Part shown: piece after piece, positions 45,701-60,700 of the stretch | Position numbering within the stretch: the stretch's first letter is position 1 | How the letters are laid out: every line of letters starts with the position of its first letter | NCBI GenBank assembly: GCA_020723765.1 | Contig: DYIF01000001.1 | Span: 155,918-219,917, forward strand | Reading direction: 5' to 3' | DNA: 64,000 nt | From: Elusimicrobium minutum | GTDB taxonomy: Bacteria; Elusimicrobiota; Elusimicrobia; Elusimicrobiales; UBA9959 | The notes under the pieces: model-generated | Told to the model about the DNA's origin: nothing | What the model saw: the letters and a program-made list of their open reading frames with translations, nothing else | Database searches by the model: none | Made by a program: the position numbers and the translations under genes

Positions 45701-48700
45701 GTTCCTATAGCTCCGATATCGGTAGCTCTTATTGAAAGCCCAGAGGCTTGGTTTCTTGTAACCGGAATAAAAGCGAAAGTAGTTGTTCCGTTTATTAAAC
45801 TCTTAGTATATGGATTAGGAACAAGCCCTCTTAATTGGATATTCTGGTCATTTAAGAAATCTATCTTGACAATAGGATTATTATTTGCCGGATTAAGCCA
45901 CGGGGTCGTCCCTTTAACAATATTGAAATAATTATCGACTAAATTGACGGTAACATAACTTGTAACTCCCGCAGTAAGCTGAGTTTTTGTTCCGGATTTT
46001 CCGCCTGATGTAGGATTAGAGTCATAAGGCGGTTTGCCGCTATCTATAAATTCACCCTCGGCAAGTATTTGAAGTTTTACTGGCGAGTTCCACCAGACAT
46101 TTACAGGATTAGGAGTCACATAATAAGTATTTGAAAGTTGTAAAGTATAACCAAATATATTATGAGTAGAAGCCACTATCGGTGTAAGAGTAAATGTTGT
46201 TGAACCGTTTACAAGCGTCTGGGTTGGTTGTTTTATATAATATTTATCTGTGGGAATATCTATCCAAACTTGTATATTATTTGTAGAAACTATATTATAG
46301 TAGGGATCAACCGAGTATGCGTTTATATTAAAAGGAACTCCGGCTCTTTGAGGATCAGGCGTTCCGTTTTTGCCTTTCGGCTCAACGGCAAATTTACCCT
46401 GGTTAATTGTCTCTCCCGGCATTACCAATAATAACCTGTCTGCGGTATTTGGATTTACTATAACCGGCGAAGAAGGATTATTGTTATTCGGATAATTTCC
46501 TGCGCCTAAAGCGTTAACCTTCCATCCCGAAGAATTGGCTGAGACAAAAACTCTTGTTATTGTAGCCGTTCCGGTAAATACAAAGTTATTTAAATTCGGA
46601 CTTATTGAATCGTTATTTGGGTCGTCGTCCGAAACATTAACGGTAGTTGCGGAAGACATTACCGGGTTCCAGTATTTATCGGTAACCTGTAAAAGATATG
46701 TAACCGAAGCTCCAGCCAATTTTTGTCTCGGAGTTCCTTTTTTGCCGCTAACAGTTCCGGGGTCCGGCTGTTCTCCCAACAAATCGTAATCCGCTATTAT
46801 CGATATTCTATCCGCAATATCGGGGTTAACCGTAGTGTTTTGAGAACCGTAAATGGAAGGATTGTCCTGGTCCTGAACTCTTAAAGCTCTTATACCGGAT
46901 TTCCTAAGCCTTACCTTAAAAGATTTTAGTCCATAATCTCCGGGTTCGAATTTCGTAGCCGGAGGCAATCCGTAAACATCATCAAGTATATAATCGCTAT
47001 CCATAACCTCGGGTCCGCCGGGAACCCCATCAACATAGAACGTCACGGTGCTTTGATAAGCGGCGGCTCTCGCGCCTGTTCCATTATCCCCGTCTTTTGC
47101 TTCTACTATAACATCGACATCTGTTCCAGCAGTGAAATTACTTTGAGCAAAGCTAACAAGGAAACTTCTTGCTGGCGCCGCTATATAAAAACGAGGCCCG
47201 GCGGATATTATAGATTGTAGATTATTTGCGTTGTCCTGAGCTCTTATCCATGCGTGATATGGATAACCTTTAACCCAACATGTATTGTTGGTTCTTTCGG
47301 TATCGTCGTCGCAAACTAGTCCGTCATAACTCCAGTTGCCCAACTGATCCGTAAATGTAGCATCAACCCAAACCGGCCCGCCGCTTACCGCCGTCCAGGT
47401 CGATCCGTTCCAGAAATAACCCGAGCTATCCCATCCCGTACCGGCTCCGTAGGTTGCGGGACCGGATATCCCCATAAGCGGCTCGGTATCTCTAAATATA
47501 CAAACCTGAACCTTACCTTTTCCCCATCCGGCATACGGATAAACGCCGCTTCCGGTTCCATTTATACCCTGATGTATATAACCGGGATCGGAGGCGTTTC
47601 CAAGCACGACTCTGTCGTCGTTATAAACCAGACCGTTTTGAGGTATAGCGACATAAGAGTTAGGTTCCGATGTATCGTATAAGAATCTTACGCTTCCCTG
47701 AGACGATTGTATGTTTCCTATTATATCCGTTCCACTCGATTTTATTACATAATGATTACCATTAACATAACTTAACAAACCGTTTATATATGTCCAGCTT
47801 GATTGATAAATATTACTTACATCCAGCCAAACCTCGGTATTTGAATTAAACCCGGAACCATCAAAATATTTTGTAGTATCTTGATTTAATATCGAAACTT
47901 TTATCCAGTTAATCGGGCTATCATCATAAACAGTACCTATAATAGTTGGAATATTATTATAAGAAGAATTAGCCTCAGGGAAAGTAGGTTGAGTTATGGG
48001 TCCTTCATTATCGAATATAAATGTTCTTGTGGTATAAGAAAATTCCATATTGGTCGTCATATCCACAGACCTTGCCGCAATATAAAACTTTTTACCGTTC
48101 TTTCCGTCGTTAGTGGACTCCTTCCAAACGAAATCTAAGTTGCCTGGATTTGTAAAATCGGAATTTGTATAACTCCAATTGTTTATTATACCTTTCGGAA
48201 GATTATTTGTTCCGCTAACCGACCACCAGCCGGTATCGGATACGTTCCAGTGAGGAGTAGCGGGACTAAAATAATAAGTGGTTCCTCCGTTTATATACCA
48301 CATTCTAATATAAACCGAGTTTATATTCGAAGTCTGATCGTAAACAGTTCCGCTTATCGCATTCATAGATGAATATCTAACATCGTTTACCGGGGGATAA
48401 GTTATATTGGTTTGAGGCGGAGTTTTATCGAAACTGAAAGTGGAGTTAAAAATATTAAAGTTACCGGCCCTGTCTATTACCTTAACATCAGCTCTAAGCC
48501 CGTTGTCTCTATCGGGCCAATTAACCGCGGAAGTATTTAAAGACCAACCGAAAGGTGAGCCTGTAGATGATGAAGAATTTGTAACAAGCCATATTTCAGG
48601 ATAATTCGGATCGTCAGTAGTATCCTTTGCCCATATGCTCCCGTTCCAGTAAGCGTTAAGCGATATATCGTAGATTCTTACAAGCGGGAATTTTACATTA

Positions 48701-51700
48701 TAACTATCCTGAGCGGTACCTGTGATAGAGTTAAGAGAGTTATATCTGTACCCGTCTATGGGTTGAGTTATTACCGCGGTCGGACTTGATGTATCGAATC
48801 TAAAAACGGAGCCGGTAAGAAGAACCGTCTGAGTGTTTCCCGCTATATCGAAAGCTCGAGATTTTATTTCGTATAAACCGTTATCTTCAAAACCGCTCGG
48901 AGTATTATTGGGCGGAAGTTGTGTGGTTTTAGTCCAGTTAAGGCCGGAAACCGGGTTAAGCCATGTCTCAGCGCTAACCCATAAAGTCCCGTTCCAGTAA
49001 TAATTATTACCGAAAAGTTGTTGTATTCTAATTTGAGTGTTTTTTACACCGCTTGGATTTGAGTTGGGATCCGAAGATGTCCCGGTAACCGAAGATATGA
49101 AATTATAAAATTCAAGGTTAACCGGGAACGAAATATCGGATACCGGAGGAGTTACATCGTATCTTAATATAACGGTAGCGTCTCCTACCTTGGAGTTTGA
49201 AGCTTTATCTCCGGCCTTAACATAAATATTATAATTTTTATTGTCAGAAAGAGTCGGGGACAAGACGGAGAAATTATAATTCGGTCCGGTACCGGTTATA
49301 GATGCGCCTATCCATTTTTGAGTTAACGAATTAAATGTAGATGTTTGAGGATCGTAATAGTTTAAGCTGTCCGCTTCCTGCACCGCTATTGAAGCGTAAT
49401 CGATAGAAAAAGGCTCGTAAATACTTCCCGAAACAGTAGGAACAAAATTAATATTTCCTTTAGAGTCCGGCAAAGAAATAGGATATGTTATTATAGGCTC
49501 TGGCGGCGTAGTATCATATACAAAACTTATTGAGCTTATATTTACTTCCTCGTTATAAGGTACCGCATTGTCTCGGGCTTTCACCCTTACACGGTATTTA
49601 TATCCGTCCCTAAATGCGGGCGCGTTTATCTGCCACGAACCGTTTGAATAACTTCCGTTAAGCGATGCGTCGTTATCTAGCGGATAAAATACTTCCCCAG
49701 CAACAGTAAACGTCCCCGGCACCAAACCGTTCCAGCACATTCCGACAGGCTGCACCTCGCAGATGCTTAACAATATCTGAGATTTATCAGAAACTCCGGC
49801 CATATTATCGCTTACGCTTCCGGCTATTATACTTACGGCATTTACGGTGGAACCGTTTATAGGAAGAGTTACCATTGAAACCGGAGGAGTGGTATCGTAA
49901 ATTATGTTATAATTGGTAGCCACGTTAAGCATCAGGTCCGATGGATTTGGTATGGGTATGGCGTTATCCTGAGCTCTGGCTCTAACTCTATAAATCTTAT
50001 TACCGACTAATGCCGAAGAAAGTCCAGCTGGCTCAAAAGTCCAGGTTCCCGATGACGGACCCGAAGCCGACCAACCGGTAGCGTTAAAGAAAGAGTTGTA
50101 TTCGTTTAGAGTATTTATAAAAGAAGAGGCGCCGTCGAAATAATAAGTCGTTCCGCCGTCCACATAAGAAACCGAAACCTGAATATTGGAAGCTCCGTTT
50201 ATACCGCTTGCGGTATTTGGATTTTGGTCCGATGCCGTGCCGTAAACCGTAGGGAAAACCGAATATATCCCGCTTTGAGCCGGCGAGGACACTGAAACTA
50301 CGGGCATAAGTTTGTCTATTCTTATCGTATGAGAGGATGATCCTACTACGAAATTATTTTGGATATTTCCTGCTTTGTCGTATGCCTTAGAATAAAAGGT
50401 ATAGGTGTAATTGTCGGTCCAGAAAGGCATGGAAGAAACGGACCACGAGGATTGATAAATATTGGCCGAAACGTAAGTATTGGGGTCTAAACTCCAGCCC
50501 GAGCCGTTCCAGTATTGATTTTGATTATTATTTTTCAAAAATAATCTTATCTCGGATATCTGAGCCGAAGGATATCCCGAGATGTTTTCTAAAACCAAAT
50601 CTTCCAAAATATTTCCGCTTGAAATGGAGACGTCGCTTCTTATCTGACCGTTTGAAACCGAGGAGATAGTAGCGGTGGGAGTTATTATGTCGTAATTAAA
50701 ATTATACGGACCAAACCATGCGGAATCGTTTCCTTCAAAAATCGCGTCTTTATAAGAATTATCGCGAGCTTTCACTCTGACAGAGTATTTTACTCCGTTT
50801 ATCAAAGCGGCCGTAGGAACGGATATGGAATAACTCCATGTGGAAGTGACCGCGTAATAAGAGGCTATATTATTGGACTCGCTCCAGCTTGATGTAAAAG
50901 TAGACAAAACGTTATCCCAGTATTTATCTTGATAATCTCCGTTTAATGCCTTTAACTCGACAAAAACATTGTTTATGCCGGCAGACGGAGGAGTGGTTCC
51001 AGGCGGATCGGTTGCAGTACCGGTAAAAGCGGATATATTGTTGTAATACTGTTTTATACCGTCCGGAGTAGTTATTGAAACTGCCGGGGGGGTCGTGTCG
51101 AAAAATACTATATTTTCAAGGGGAGAGGCTTCGGGAACATTATAGAAGTTTATACCTTCGGATATAAAGGTATAAGATGAGCCGTCTACGAAATTAGGTA
51201 AAGACGCGGAGTAAGTCCATGCTCCGCCGGAAGGAGTAACCGATGTGGAAATTTTTGTAGCCGTAAAAGATCCAGAATAGTTCCACCACCAACTGTCCGA
51301 GTTTCGTTTGATATAAACATTCACCGATTTTGTGTCCGGGTTTGCCGTTCCGACTATATTGCTTATCTGTTTTCTATACGAATTATTGGGCGGCTGGGTT
51401 ATTGAAGTAAAAGAGGGCGGTGGAGCGAATTTAAACCTTCTTGAGCCGTAAACGCTTTGAGCATTTCCGACATTATCTGCGGCCGAAGATTTTATTATGT
51501 AATAACATAAGGGGTTTAGTTTGGTTGGGTCTATATTATAAATCCATTGTTTTGTTCCGCTGTTATACGAAGAAACTCCAAGCCACAACTCCAAACTCTG
51601 GAAACCGTTTCCGTTAAAATACTGACCGTTATAAGCAGGAGCTACGCAGTCTCCGCCCTGAGTGGTATCTTGCTGTATCCTGATTTGAACCGTGGATATA

Positions 51701-54700
51701 CCGCTTGTGAAATCATCGGCAGTACCAGTAATTTGAGCAAACGGCAGGAAACTTCCGTTTTCAACGTCGGGATAAGTTACGGTTGAAGTAGGAATTATAA
51801 TATCGAGAGTAAATGTCGATTTATTCAAATTAAAATCCAAATAATTCCCGGCTTTATCGTTAACCCTTGCTCTAAGCTCGAATGTCGCGCTTCCTCGTCC
51901 GACAGACCAGCTGTTTGCCGAGTTATCGTTTAAGGGAAGCGCCGTAATTAACCAGTTGGAAAGATTGGAGGTTATAGCCGTAGAAACATAAGTATCCGAC
52001 CAGGTTAAACTATTAAAGTTCCAGTATTTATTTCTCTCCATGTCTTTCAAATCTATTACTACGTTATTTAATCCGGATATTACTTCGCCACCGATCTCCG
52101 GATCCGAAGCGGTTCCCGAAATTTGAGTTTTAGTTTTAAAATAAGTGTTATTATCGTTAACGGTTCCTATCGGCGTAGAATAATCTATTATAAATGTAGC
52201 CGTAGAATAAACGGTTTCCACATTAGGTCCGCCGAAAAACGGTTCGGTATTATCTTTAGCGTAAGATATAACTTCAAATCTAAATCCGTTCCCTTTATCT
52301 ACCGACGGATAGCAGTTTCCGCTATTGCTTCCTTTAAACGCGGTATCCGATATAGTTCTTATCCAGTCGTTAACTGTTCCCAAGTTTCTGTTAAGCCATC
52401 CCTGATCAGTATTAACCCAGTCGTTGTTTAAAAGGTTATAATAACAGGGGACTTCGTTTTTATCTTTTCTTATAATCTTTACATAAACCTCGCCTACACC
52501 GCTTGGATAACCCGATTCGTATTCGTTTGCTGTTCCCGCTATATTATTTATCGGATAGTTATAATAAAAGGTTGAGCCGTTACCCAAAGCCGGGTATGTG
52601 GTTATTGAAACCGGCGCCCACTTGTCTATTGTAAATAAATTGTAACCGGAGGATGGAGCGGGGGTATCCGGAATATTTAAGTTATTAGCTATATCCTTAG
52701 CTCTTACAAAAACTTTAAATCTCAAAGCCCCCGAGAGAGAATTAAAATAAGTAGAAAGATTAGAGTCGGTATAAACCCATGAGGATTGATATATCTCCGT
52801 CGCATTTTTCCAGTGAGAGGAGTAATTGTAAGTTCCATCCCAACCTGTTCCATTCCAGTAAGCGCCGTCCGCATCTCTTTGTATGAGAACCTGAACGCCG
52901 TCGGAAGGAAGATAAGATATAGGTTCGCTAACCGTTCCGCTTATATACGGCAAAGAAGTATAAGCTTTTGCGTCCGATGGAGTAGATACCCCAACGGTCG
53001 GAGGAGTATTATCGTATATAAAAGATTTTTCAATGTAATTTTCCAAGTTCTCCGATCTATCTACCGCTCTAACTCTTACATAATAAGTAGTACCTTCCGA
53101 TAACTCCAAAGTCGCGGGCCACAAATCTCCGGTGTTTCCGGGATATCTCCATGTCATAGAAGAATAAATCGTTGCTCCGATATCAGCATCCGCAACTCCG
53201 ACAACGCTAACCGTAGAAACAGCTCTCCAGTTATCACCGCTTACAAACCCGCTCCCGTTAAATGTTTTTCCGGAGTTGTCAGCGATTTGAATAAATATGC
53301 CGTTAGGTTTTATACCGCTCATAGATTCGGTTGAAGCGTTTAAAACCCAATCTATGGAATTTCCGGTTATTGTTGAAATATCTATTAATTTTCTAAAACC
53401 GGAGTTAAACGAGGTTATTGAAGAGGAAGGTTTATTAACATCGTATATGAAAAATCTTCTATATGCGCCATCCGGAGTTTGATTGCCTGCGTAATCTACA
53501 GACCAAACATCCAATCTGTACTTTTTATTGTTAACCCAGTTAGAAACGGAATAATCCCAGGGATTTATATTATTTACACCCACATAAGTGGAATCCACTA
53601 CGCTCCATATGTTTCCGTCCCATTTTGGTTTTACGGCCCCCGACTCGGAAACATTTGTAATCTGAATTTTAATCGGCGGAACTATTCCGGCCGGAGTATC
53701 CGCCCCCTGGCCGTTTATCGGATTAATCGTTCTATTTGTACCGTAGAAAGCGTTTGAACCGCTCATAGGAGTCGATATTACTATTGTCGGATAGTTAAAA
53801 TCGGATGTTACTTTTATTGTCTTTAACGACTCCACATTTCCAGCCTTATCCGTTCCGTAAATACCCATCCAGTACTCTTTATTGTTTATTAAAATAGCAG
53901 GCGGATTATAACCTACCGGAGGATAAGACCAGGTTATAGTATCTTTTGAAACCGCAAAATCTACCGGAAGATCGGTAACCGTATTTAAAAGCCAGTTAGA
54001 GTTTCCATCCCAGTAATAAACATCCGCTCCTTCATAATAATAAATTCTAAGTTTCAAATCCTGTAAACCGCTCAAACCGCCATAGCTATTGCCGGAAATA
54101 CTGTTTATATTTGTCATATAACCGTTAGCGGTAGGAGTCGTTATATTAGAATTAGGAGGCGTTCCATCCACTATAAACTTAATTTCTTTGGGCGGATTTT
54201 CAACATTCCCGCTCGGTTTTGCTTTATCCGTAGCTCTTACTTTCAAACTATATTCTTTATCGGATATGAAATTAGAAGCCCCATCGAAGGGATAGCGCCA
54301 GGTGCTTGTGCCTATCGCGGTAAACCAGCTCGCAGTCTCCGTGGTATTGCTTGAAAAAGCGGAGCTTAACCAGTAATAAGTCGCGTTCCCGTCCAGATAG
54401 CTTAAGTTAAGTTCTACCTTTTCTAACTGAATGCCTACAAAAGGAAGATTAGTGTCAGTTGCGGTTCCATTAAAAGCGTTAGGTCCCGATATATCCGATG
54501 GTTTGTATGTTCCGCTTGAAACCGGGAAGATTATAGTAGAGACGGGAGGAGTTTTGTCCCATATAAAAGTTATCGAAGACTGACCCACTACAAATCCGTT
54601 CTGAGTATTTCCCGCTCTGTCTTTCGCTCTTGAATTTAATATATAGTATCTATTAGAGATAAGAGCAGAAACTAAGTTAGGATGAGTATAAGACCATGTA

Positions 54701-57700
54701 TCTGTTCCGTTTACTATATTGAAACTTGAACCCAATACGCTAAAGCCGCCGTCTCCGTCATACCACCATTTAGCCCCAACCTCGTCGTATATTTGAACTT
54801 CAACCTGTTTTAAATCCGATTTTAAAGGACCGTTTGTACCGTTAGGGTCGTATGCCGTTCCGCCGATGTAGCTTAAGCTGTTAAGTATGGCTAAATTAGT
54901 TGGAGTGGATATATAAGAATATGGAGTCGTAGTATCGTATACTATTTCAAAATTGGGAAGATTATTTTCTGTGGCCTCGTAATTACCCGCTTTATCCACG
55001 GCTCTTACAAATATCTTATAATTTTTGCCGTCCAATAAAGAATTGTTCAACAATGTGGAAGTAGACCAGTTGAGTACATTTGCGTTTATCGAGTCGTTAT
55101 TTGCCAAAATCTCCTGCACCCCCGAAACAAATCCGGTCCCGTTAAAATATGTTCCGGCTCCGGCGTCCACTACTCTAACATAAACTTTATCCATACCGTA
55201 AACATAAGCCTCGGGAAGTTCGGTTCTTTGCGGGTCGTAGGCCGTCCCGGATATATTTGAAAGATAGTTTGTATAAATATAGTTAGGTTGAGTTATTGCC
55301 GCGGTAGGCTTTGTATTATCCACTATAAAAGTTCTTATGGTAGGCGGGTTTTCTTGTTCGTTTGAAGCGTTCCAACCTCTTACTATATACTGGTATGTGG
55401 CGTTATCTACAGTAAAAGCTAAATTGGGAGTTATGGGCATAGACCAGTTGGCTCCGACGACATTTACAAAGGTATAAGTGTCGGTATTGATCCAGGACTG
55501 AGTAGGCTCGTACCAGTAAGACGCAGGTTCTTTTAATCTCTTTAAATGCACCTCGACGCTGTTTATCGCCCTTAAATTTGTACCGGTACCCTGAACGCTT
55601 CCCAAATCGCTCGACTTATAATTTCCCATCTCGTTAAGCGGTTTTGTTATAACGGTATCGGCCTGAGGAGTAACGACTCTAAATGTTATATCCGGAGAGT
55701 TTGCTCCGGGATAAGGCCTTGCATTTCCGGCTTTATCTATAGCCACCGCCTGAAGGTCGTAATCTTCGTAGTTTATCCAGTTTATGCCGCTTGTGTTCCA
55801 AGTCCAGGCCGAAGGCTGGCCCTGGACATCGGCGACAACGCCGGTAGCAACCCATATCCTGTCGTTAGGATACTCGCCCGTAGGACAGTTTGTAAAATTA
55901 TTAAGATTTGCGTCATAACACTGGACTATTCCGCTTGTTTTTCTCAAAGCTATTAAAATACCGTTTGTGGCTCTTAGTTCCCCGGGTAATGTATCCGATG
56001 CAGTTCCCCCTATCCTTGAAACGCTTTCAACGGTTCCGGTAGGATAAGTGGCTATAGATACGGGATCGGTCATATCGCCCGTAAAATAATTTGTTGTCCA
56101 GAGTTCCTGCAGGTTTCCCACTCTATCGCTAACTCTACTCATTACATAATAAGTAGTTCCGTCTTCTATCGCCGTAGGAGGCAGAGAATAACTCCATGTT
56201 CCGCTTGAAAGACCGGTAAAAGCTGCGCTACTCCATACTATAGATTCGGAAGCGAAAGATGTACCGTTCCACCACTGGTTATCCTTAAGCCTTCTAAGAG
56301 CTATACTTACTCCGTTTGAGGCTATGCCGCTTTCATAAGTTCTACCGCTTTGCGCATATCCTTTCAAATTCTCAACGCTATCGTCCGCGGTACCGGTTAT
56401 GGCGGAGGCCCCGCTTAAGAAACTATTATTTGCGGGGAATGTAACAACCGATGTGGGAGTAGTAAAATCGACAATAAAAGTGAAAGTGGATTTAACCGCA
56501 TAATTTATATTATTACCCGCAATATCTTTTGCCATCGTTATTATATCGTACTGATATCCGTCTTCCTCATCCGAAGGTATTATTCCTCTTATCCAGGATG
56601 AAAGCCCGGTTACGCCGTAGTTATCATTTGAAGTTGCATTCCATTGGGAAGTAGTAAAATTATAATAATTATTATCGCTTCTTCTTAACGATATTCTAAC
56701 TTCCGATAAACCGGAGGGCTCACCGCCGGCATTGGGATCTGTTGCGGTTCCCGATATGGTGTCGGTTGAAAATCTTATTGCAAAATTATTGGGATATGTA
56801 ACCGAAGTCGTAGGCGTAGATGAATCGAAACCGAACCAATAAGCGGGTGAGTTATCCGAATTTTGATTGTTATCTATCTGAGCGGTTGTCGGTTTTGGAG
56901 TTTCGTTTCCGGCGCTATCTTTCGCTATAGCCCATATATATAGTTTTGAGTTGTTAACCGGTGTTAAAAGCGGAAGGGTAATATTCCATGACCCTCCGGA
57001 ATAATTGGCGGTTACCCAATTGTTATATTTTGTAGTAACGGAATCGTCCCAGTCGTTGCTTGAGTTAGTGTATGTTCCTTTCCATGTAGAGTTATACATT
57101 CCAGCCGACTTAACCAAAACCTTAACCTCGGTAATATTCCCAAAATCCGAAGCGGTACCGTATAATGTCGGGACATAATTTATATAAGCCTGAGCGGGAG
57201 AAGTGGTATTTGCTAAAGGATATTGGTTATCGAATCTTACGGTTATGCCCGATCCTGTCGGAAAATCCGCAGGAGTTGGTTCGGAATATGGCGGACCGAA
57301 CTCCTTATTTAAAGCCAAATCATAAGCGTATGTTATTACAAAGTAATCTTTCGTTCCTATAGATTGTATTGCGGATTGCAAATTGGATGGAAGATTATAA
57401 ACCCAACTTACCGTAGCCTGACCCAAAGAATAAGGAGCTGTATTAACGCTTGTTTCAAACCATACCGGATTAAGCGACGTAAAACCCGTCCCATCCCACC
57501 AGTTTCCGCCGGAAATTTGCAAAGCCACTTTTACGGTATGGGTTCCCAATTTAGATTCGTAATTTCTTGTTCCATACCTTTCGTCTGTCGCATAACCAGA
57601 TATCTGAGTCCAGCTGCTTATATAAACATTATTTAAAGGATATGTTATGGCCGATGTCGGTTTTTCTATGTCGTAGTATATTGTTCTAGATACTATGGTT

Positions 57701-60700
57701 GAAGTATTTCCCGCAATATCAAAGGCTTTCGCTTCTATCTTATATTGTTTATCGTTTTCAAAATAAAGATTTGAATTATTATAAATCCATGAAGAAGTGG
57801 AACCGCCGGTATAATTTAACCATAACGAAGTTCCGCATCCCACATAATTTGTCCCGTTAAAACATTTCGAATCGGTTAAGTTTGTTATCGCAATTTGGAT
57901 ATTATTGGTCTGAGTATTTTGAGAAGTCTGAGTATTGGATGTGGTTCCCGTTATGGGGGTTGAAATTTTAATCCCGGAATAAACAGCATTATCCTGAGGA
58001 TAAGTAATGGATACGTTCGGCGGAGTTATGTCGTATGTAAAAGTATATGTAGAATAAACTTGAGATATATTTCCGGCATAATCGTAGCTTCTGACCACCG
58101 CGGTATAAACTCTGTCGTCTATAAGCATAGACTGGTCTATTGTAAACTTCCAACTCGAGGTGGAAGGATTCGGCCAATCGGTAGGAAGCCAGGTTTCCGA
58201 TGCGCTCCATGCCGAACCCGTCCAGAATCTTTCGCTTGCGCCCGTTCCGGTTGAAATCTTAATCTCCGCGTAATTAAATCCGGCTAAATTATCGGATGCG
58301 TTACCGCTTATTTCGTTTAATAAATTCAAAGCGCTTTGGGTCGGAGTCGTTATTGAAACGGTCGGAGGAGTATCGTCGACTATAAAATATCTGACATTCG
58401 TAGGCCTTGTAAGAGCGGTTTCCTGATTTCCGCTACCGCTGTCGTCTGAAAGCTTAGAATCGTCTTCGGATAATACTTCCAACTTATACTCTCTATCGCC
58501 GTCCCATGTAATATCCGGCAGATAAACCCATGACGCGTTTGGAGGATTGGGAGTAACAGAGACATTAAGCCAGGCGGTATCAGAGGATATGTTTACAAAC
58601 GAGGTTCCGTTGTAATAATAAGTGGTCCCCGAGTTTATATAACTGAGTCTTATTTTTGTAGAAGCTATGCCCGAGTTATTTTCGGTATAAAAATTATCGT
58701 AAGCGCTACCCTGTAATCTTGAGTTTGTCGCCGATTTTCCTATATGAGTCGACCTGTATCTTCCTCCGCCGGACACCGAATCGTCCTGTGGTAAAGTTAT
58801 AGTGGAATTAGGAGCGGCTTTATCTATCTTAATAACCATCGAGGATACATCGACGGTAAAAATCTGAGTTATATTTCCGGCTTTATCTATCGCTCTAACC
58901 AAAATCATATATTTTAAGCCGGTTGTTCCCGGAGTAAATTTAGAGTCAAGCCCGGAAGGCGAGAAAACGAAGTATGTTGCGTTTGGCGAAAGATAACCGT
59001 AACTACCGACATTAAGCCATAGAGGATTTACGCCGGAGTCTAAGAAATCCGAACCGTCAAACCATAACCTTGGATTTCCAAATTGCTGTATCGCTATCTG
59101 AATGTTTTGATTGGAATCCGACCAGTTGTCCGCCGAAACTCCTCTGATTTCGTTTATATATCTTATACCGCTCTTATTTGCGTCTATCGGTATTGTTATG
59201 GAAGCGGTCGGCGATGTTCTATCTATGGTAAAAACGAAAGATGCGGACGATCCTTCGTTCCCGGCCTTGTCGGTAGCGTAAGCGGTAACCTCGTAACTTC
59301 TATCCGGCTCAAAAGCTAAATCGTTTTGGAAATAAGTTGTTGTGTAATAGAGGGTTCCGGATTTATTAATATCGTCCCAGTTAAGTGTGGCGTTAAGTTT
59401 AGTATAGGGGTCGTTTAAAGCAGTAAATGTCGATGACTGCCAGTTCCAGTACTCGTTTGCTTCGTTTCTTTTTATTCTAAAATATCCACCGGTAACCGTT
59501 CCTACGGAGTTATCGGCCAATACCGCCGAAACCGAAGATATGGTTATATTATATTTTTTATTCGGGAAAGAAACATTAACGGTCGGATTAGTGTCGTCTA
59601 TTATAAATACATTTCCGACACCAGGAGTTTCTTCCATATTAAGAGTTTGATGAATCGCCTTAGACTGTACTCTATATCTTCTGTTGTTTGTCCAGGGCGG
59701 AGAATTGATGCTCCAGTTTCCTCCCGCAAAAGAATTAACCCCTATAAAATCGTTAAATATGCTTTTTAAAACCCACGAACTTCCGTTGAAACACAAATCG
59801 TCGGCCGTATTTTCGGTTAAATCCGGTCCGAAATCCACTATCTTTACGGCGACCGTTGTCGCAAAAACCGCGGTACCAGTAATTTGATTTAGGTTAGCGG
59901 ATTTAAAATGAGGAACGGTATCGTTAGGCGTAGTTATTGTAGAAGACGGCGGAGGAGGGAACAACTGAAATTGTATATACTCATATCCATTTGGAGAGGC
60001 GGGTTTTGCCGTTTCATTGCCGGCGGTATCCACCGCTTTTGCAAAAATTCTGTAATAAATACCGTTTTTATCCAGAGCCCAGGTAGGAGTGGAAATCCCG
60101 GTTGCGGTCCAGTTTGTTCCCGGCGGAACAGTATAAAAAATTTCCGAGGAACTATTCCATAAGCCGTTCGCCGAGTTCCAGTAATAACCAGTTGAACAAC
60201 CCGCATTGTCGCATTTAAAATAAGAAACCTGAATATTGCTTACGCTACCCGGCGGGGCGTCGGAAGCCTGACCGGTAACGCTTGATAAAGCCACACTTAT
60301 AACCGAATTATGAGCCGGCCATGTAATAGTAGATACGGGCGGGGTAAAATCAGCTTTTACATTGGTAACAGTGGAGTAAATAATCTGAGTATTTCCGGCG
60401 GTATCCACCGCATAAGCGTCTATGTCGTATGTTTCGCCGGTTGCCCATGGAGAAGCGTTTAAATACCAGTATGTAGCGTTCGGACTTAAATATCCGTAAG
60501 TTTTAACATCGTTAAATACGCTTGAGCCGACCCAGCCGTTGGAAGAACTTGACCAGTAAGTGGGGCCGGTGTTATTTTTAATTCTAACGTAAACATTTGA
60601 AACCTTACCAGGCGAAGCGTCGTAAGAAGTACCCGTAACCTTTCCCGTCTGAGAAACATAACCGTCCGTAACCGGGTACGTTATTGCGGATGTCGGTTTT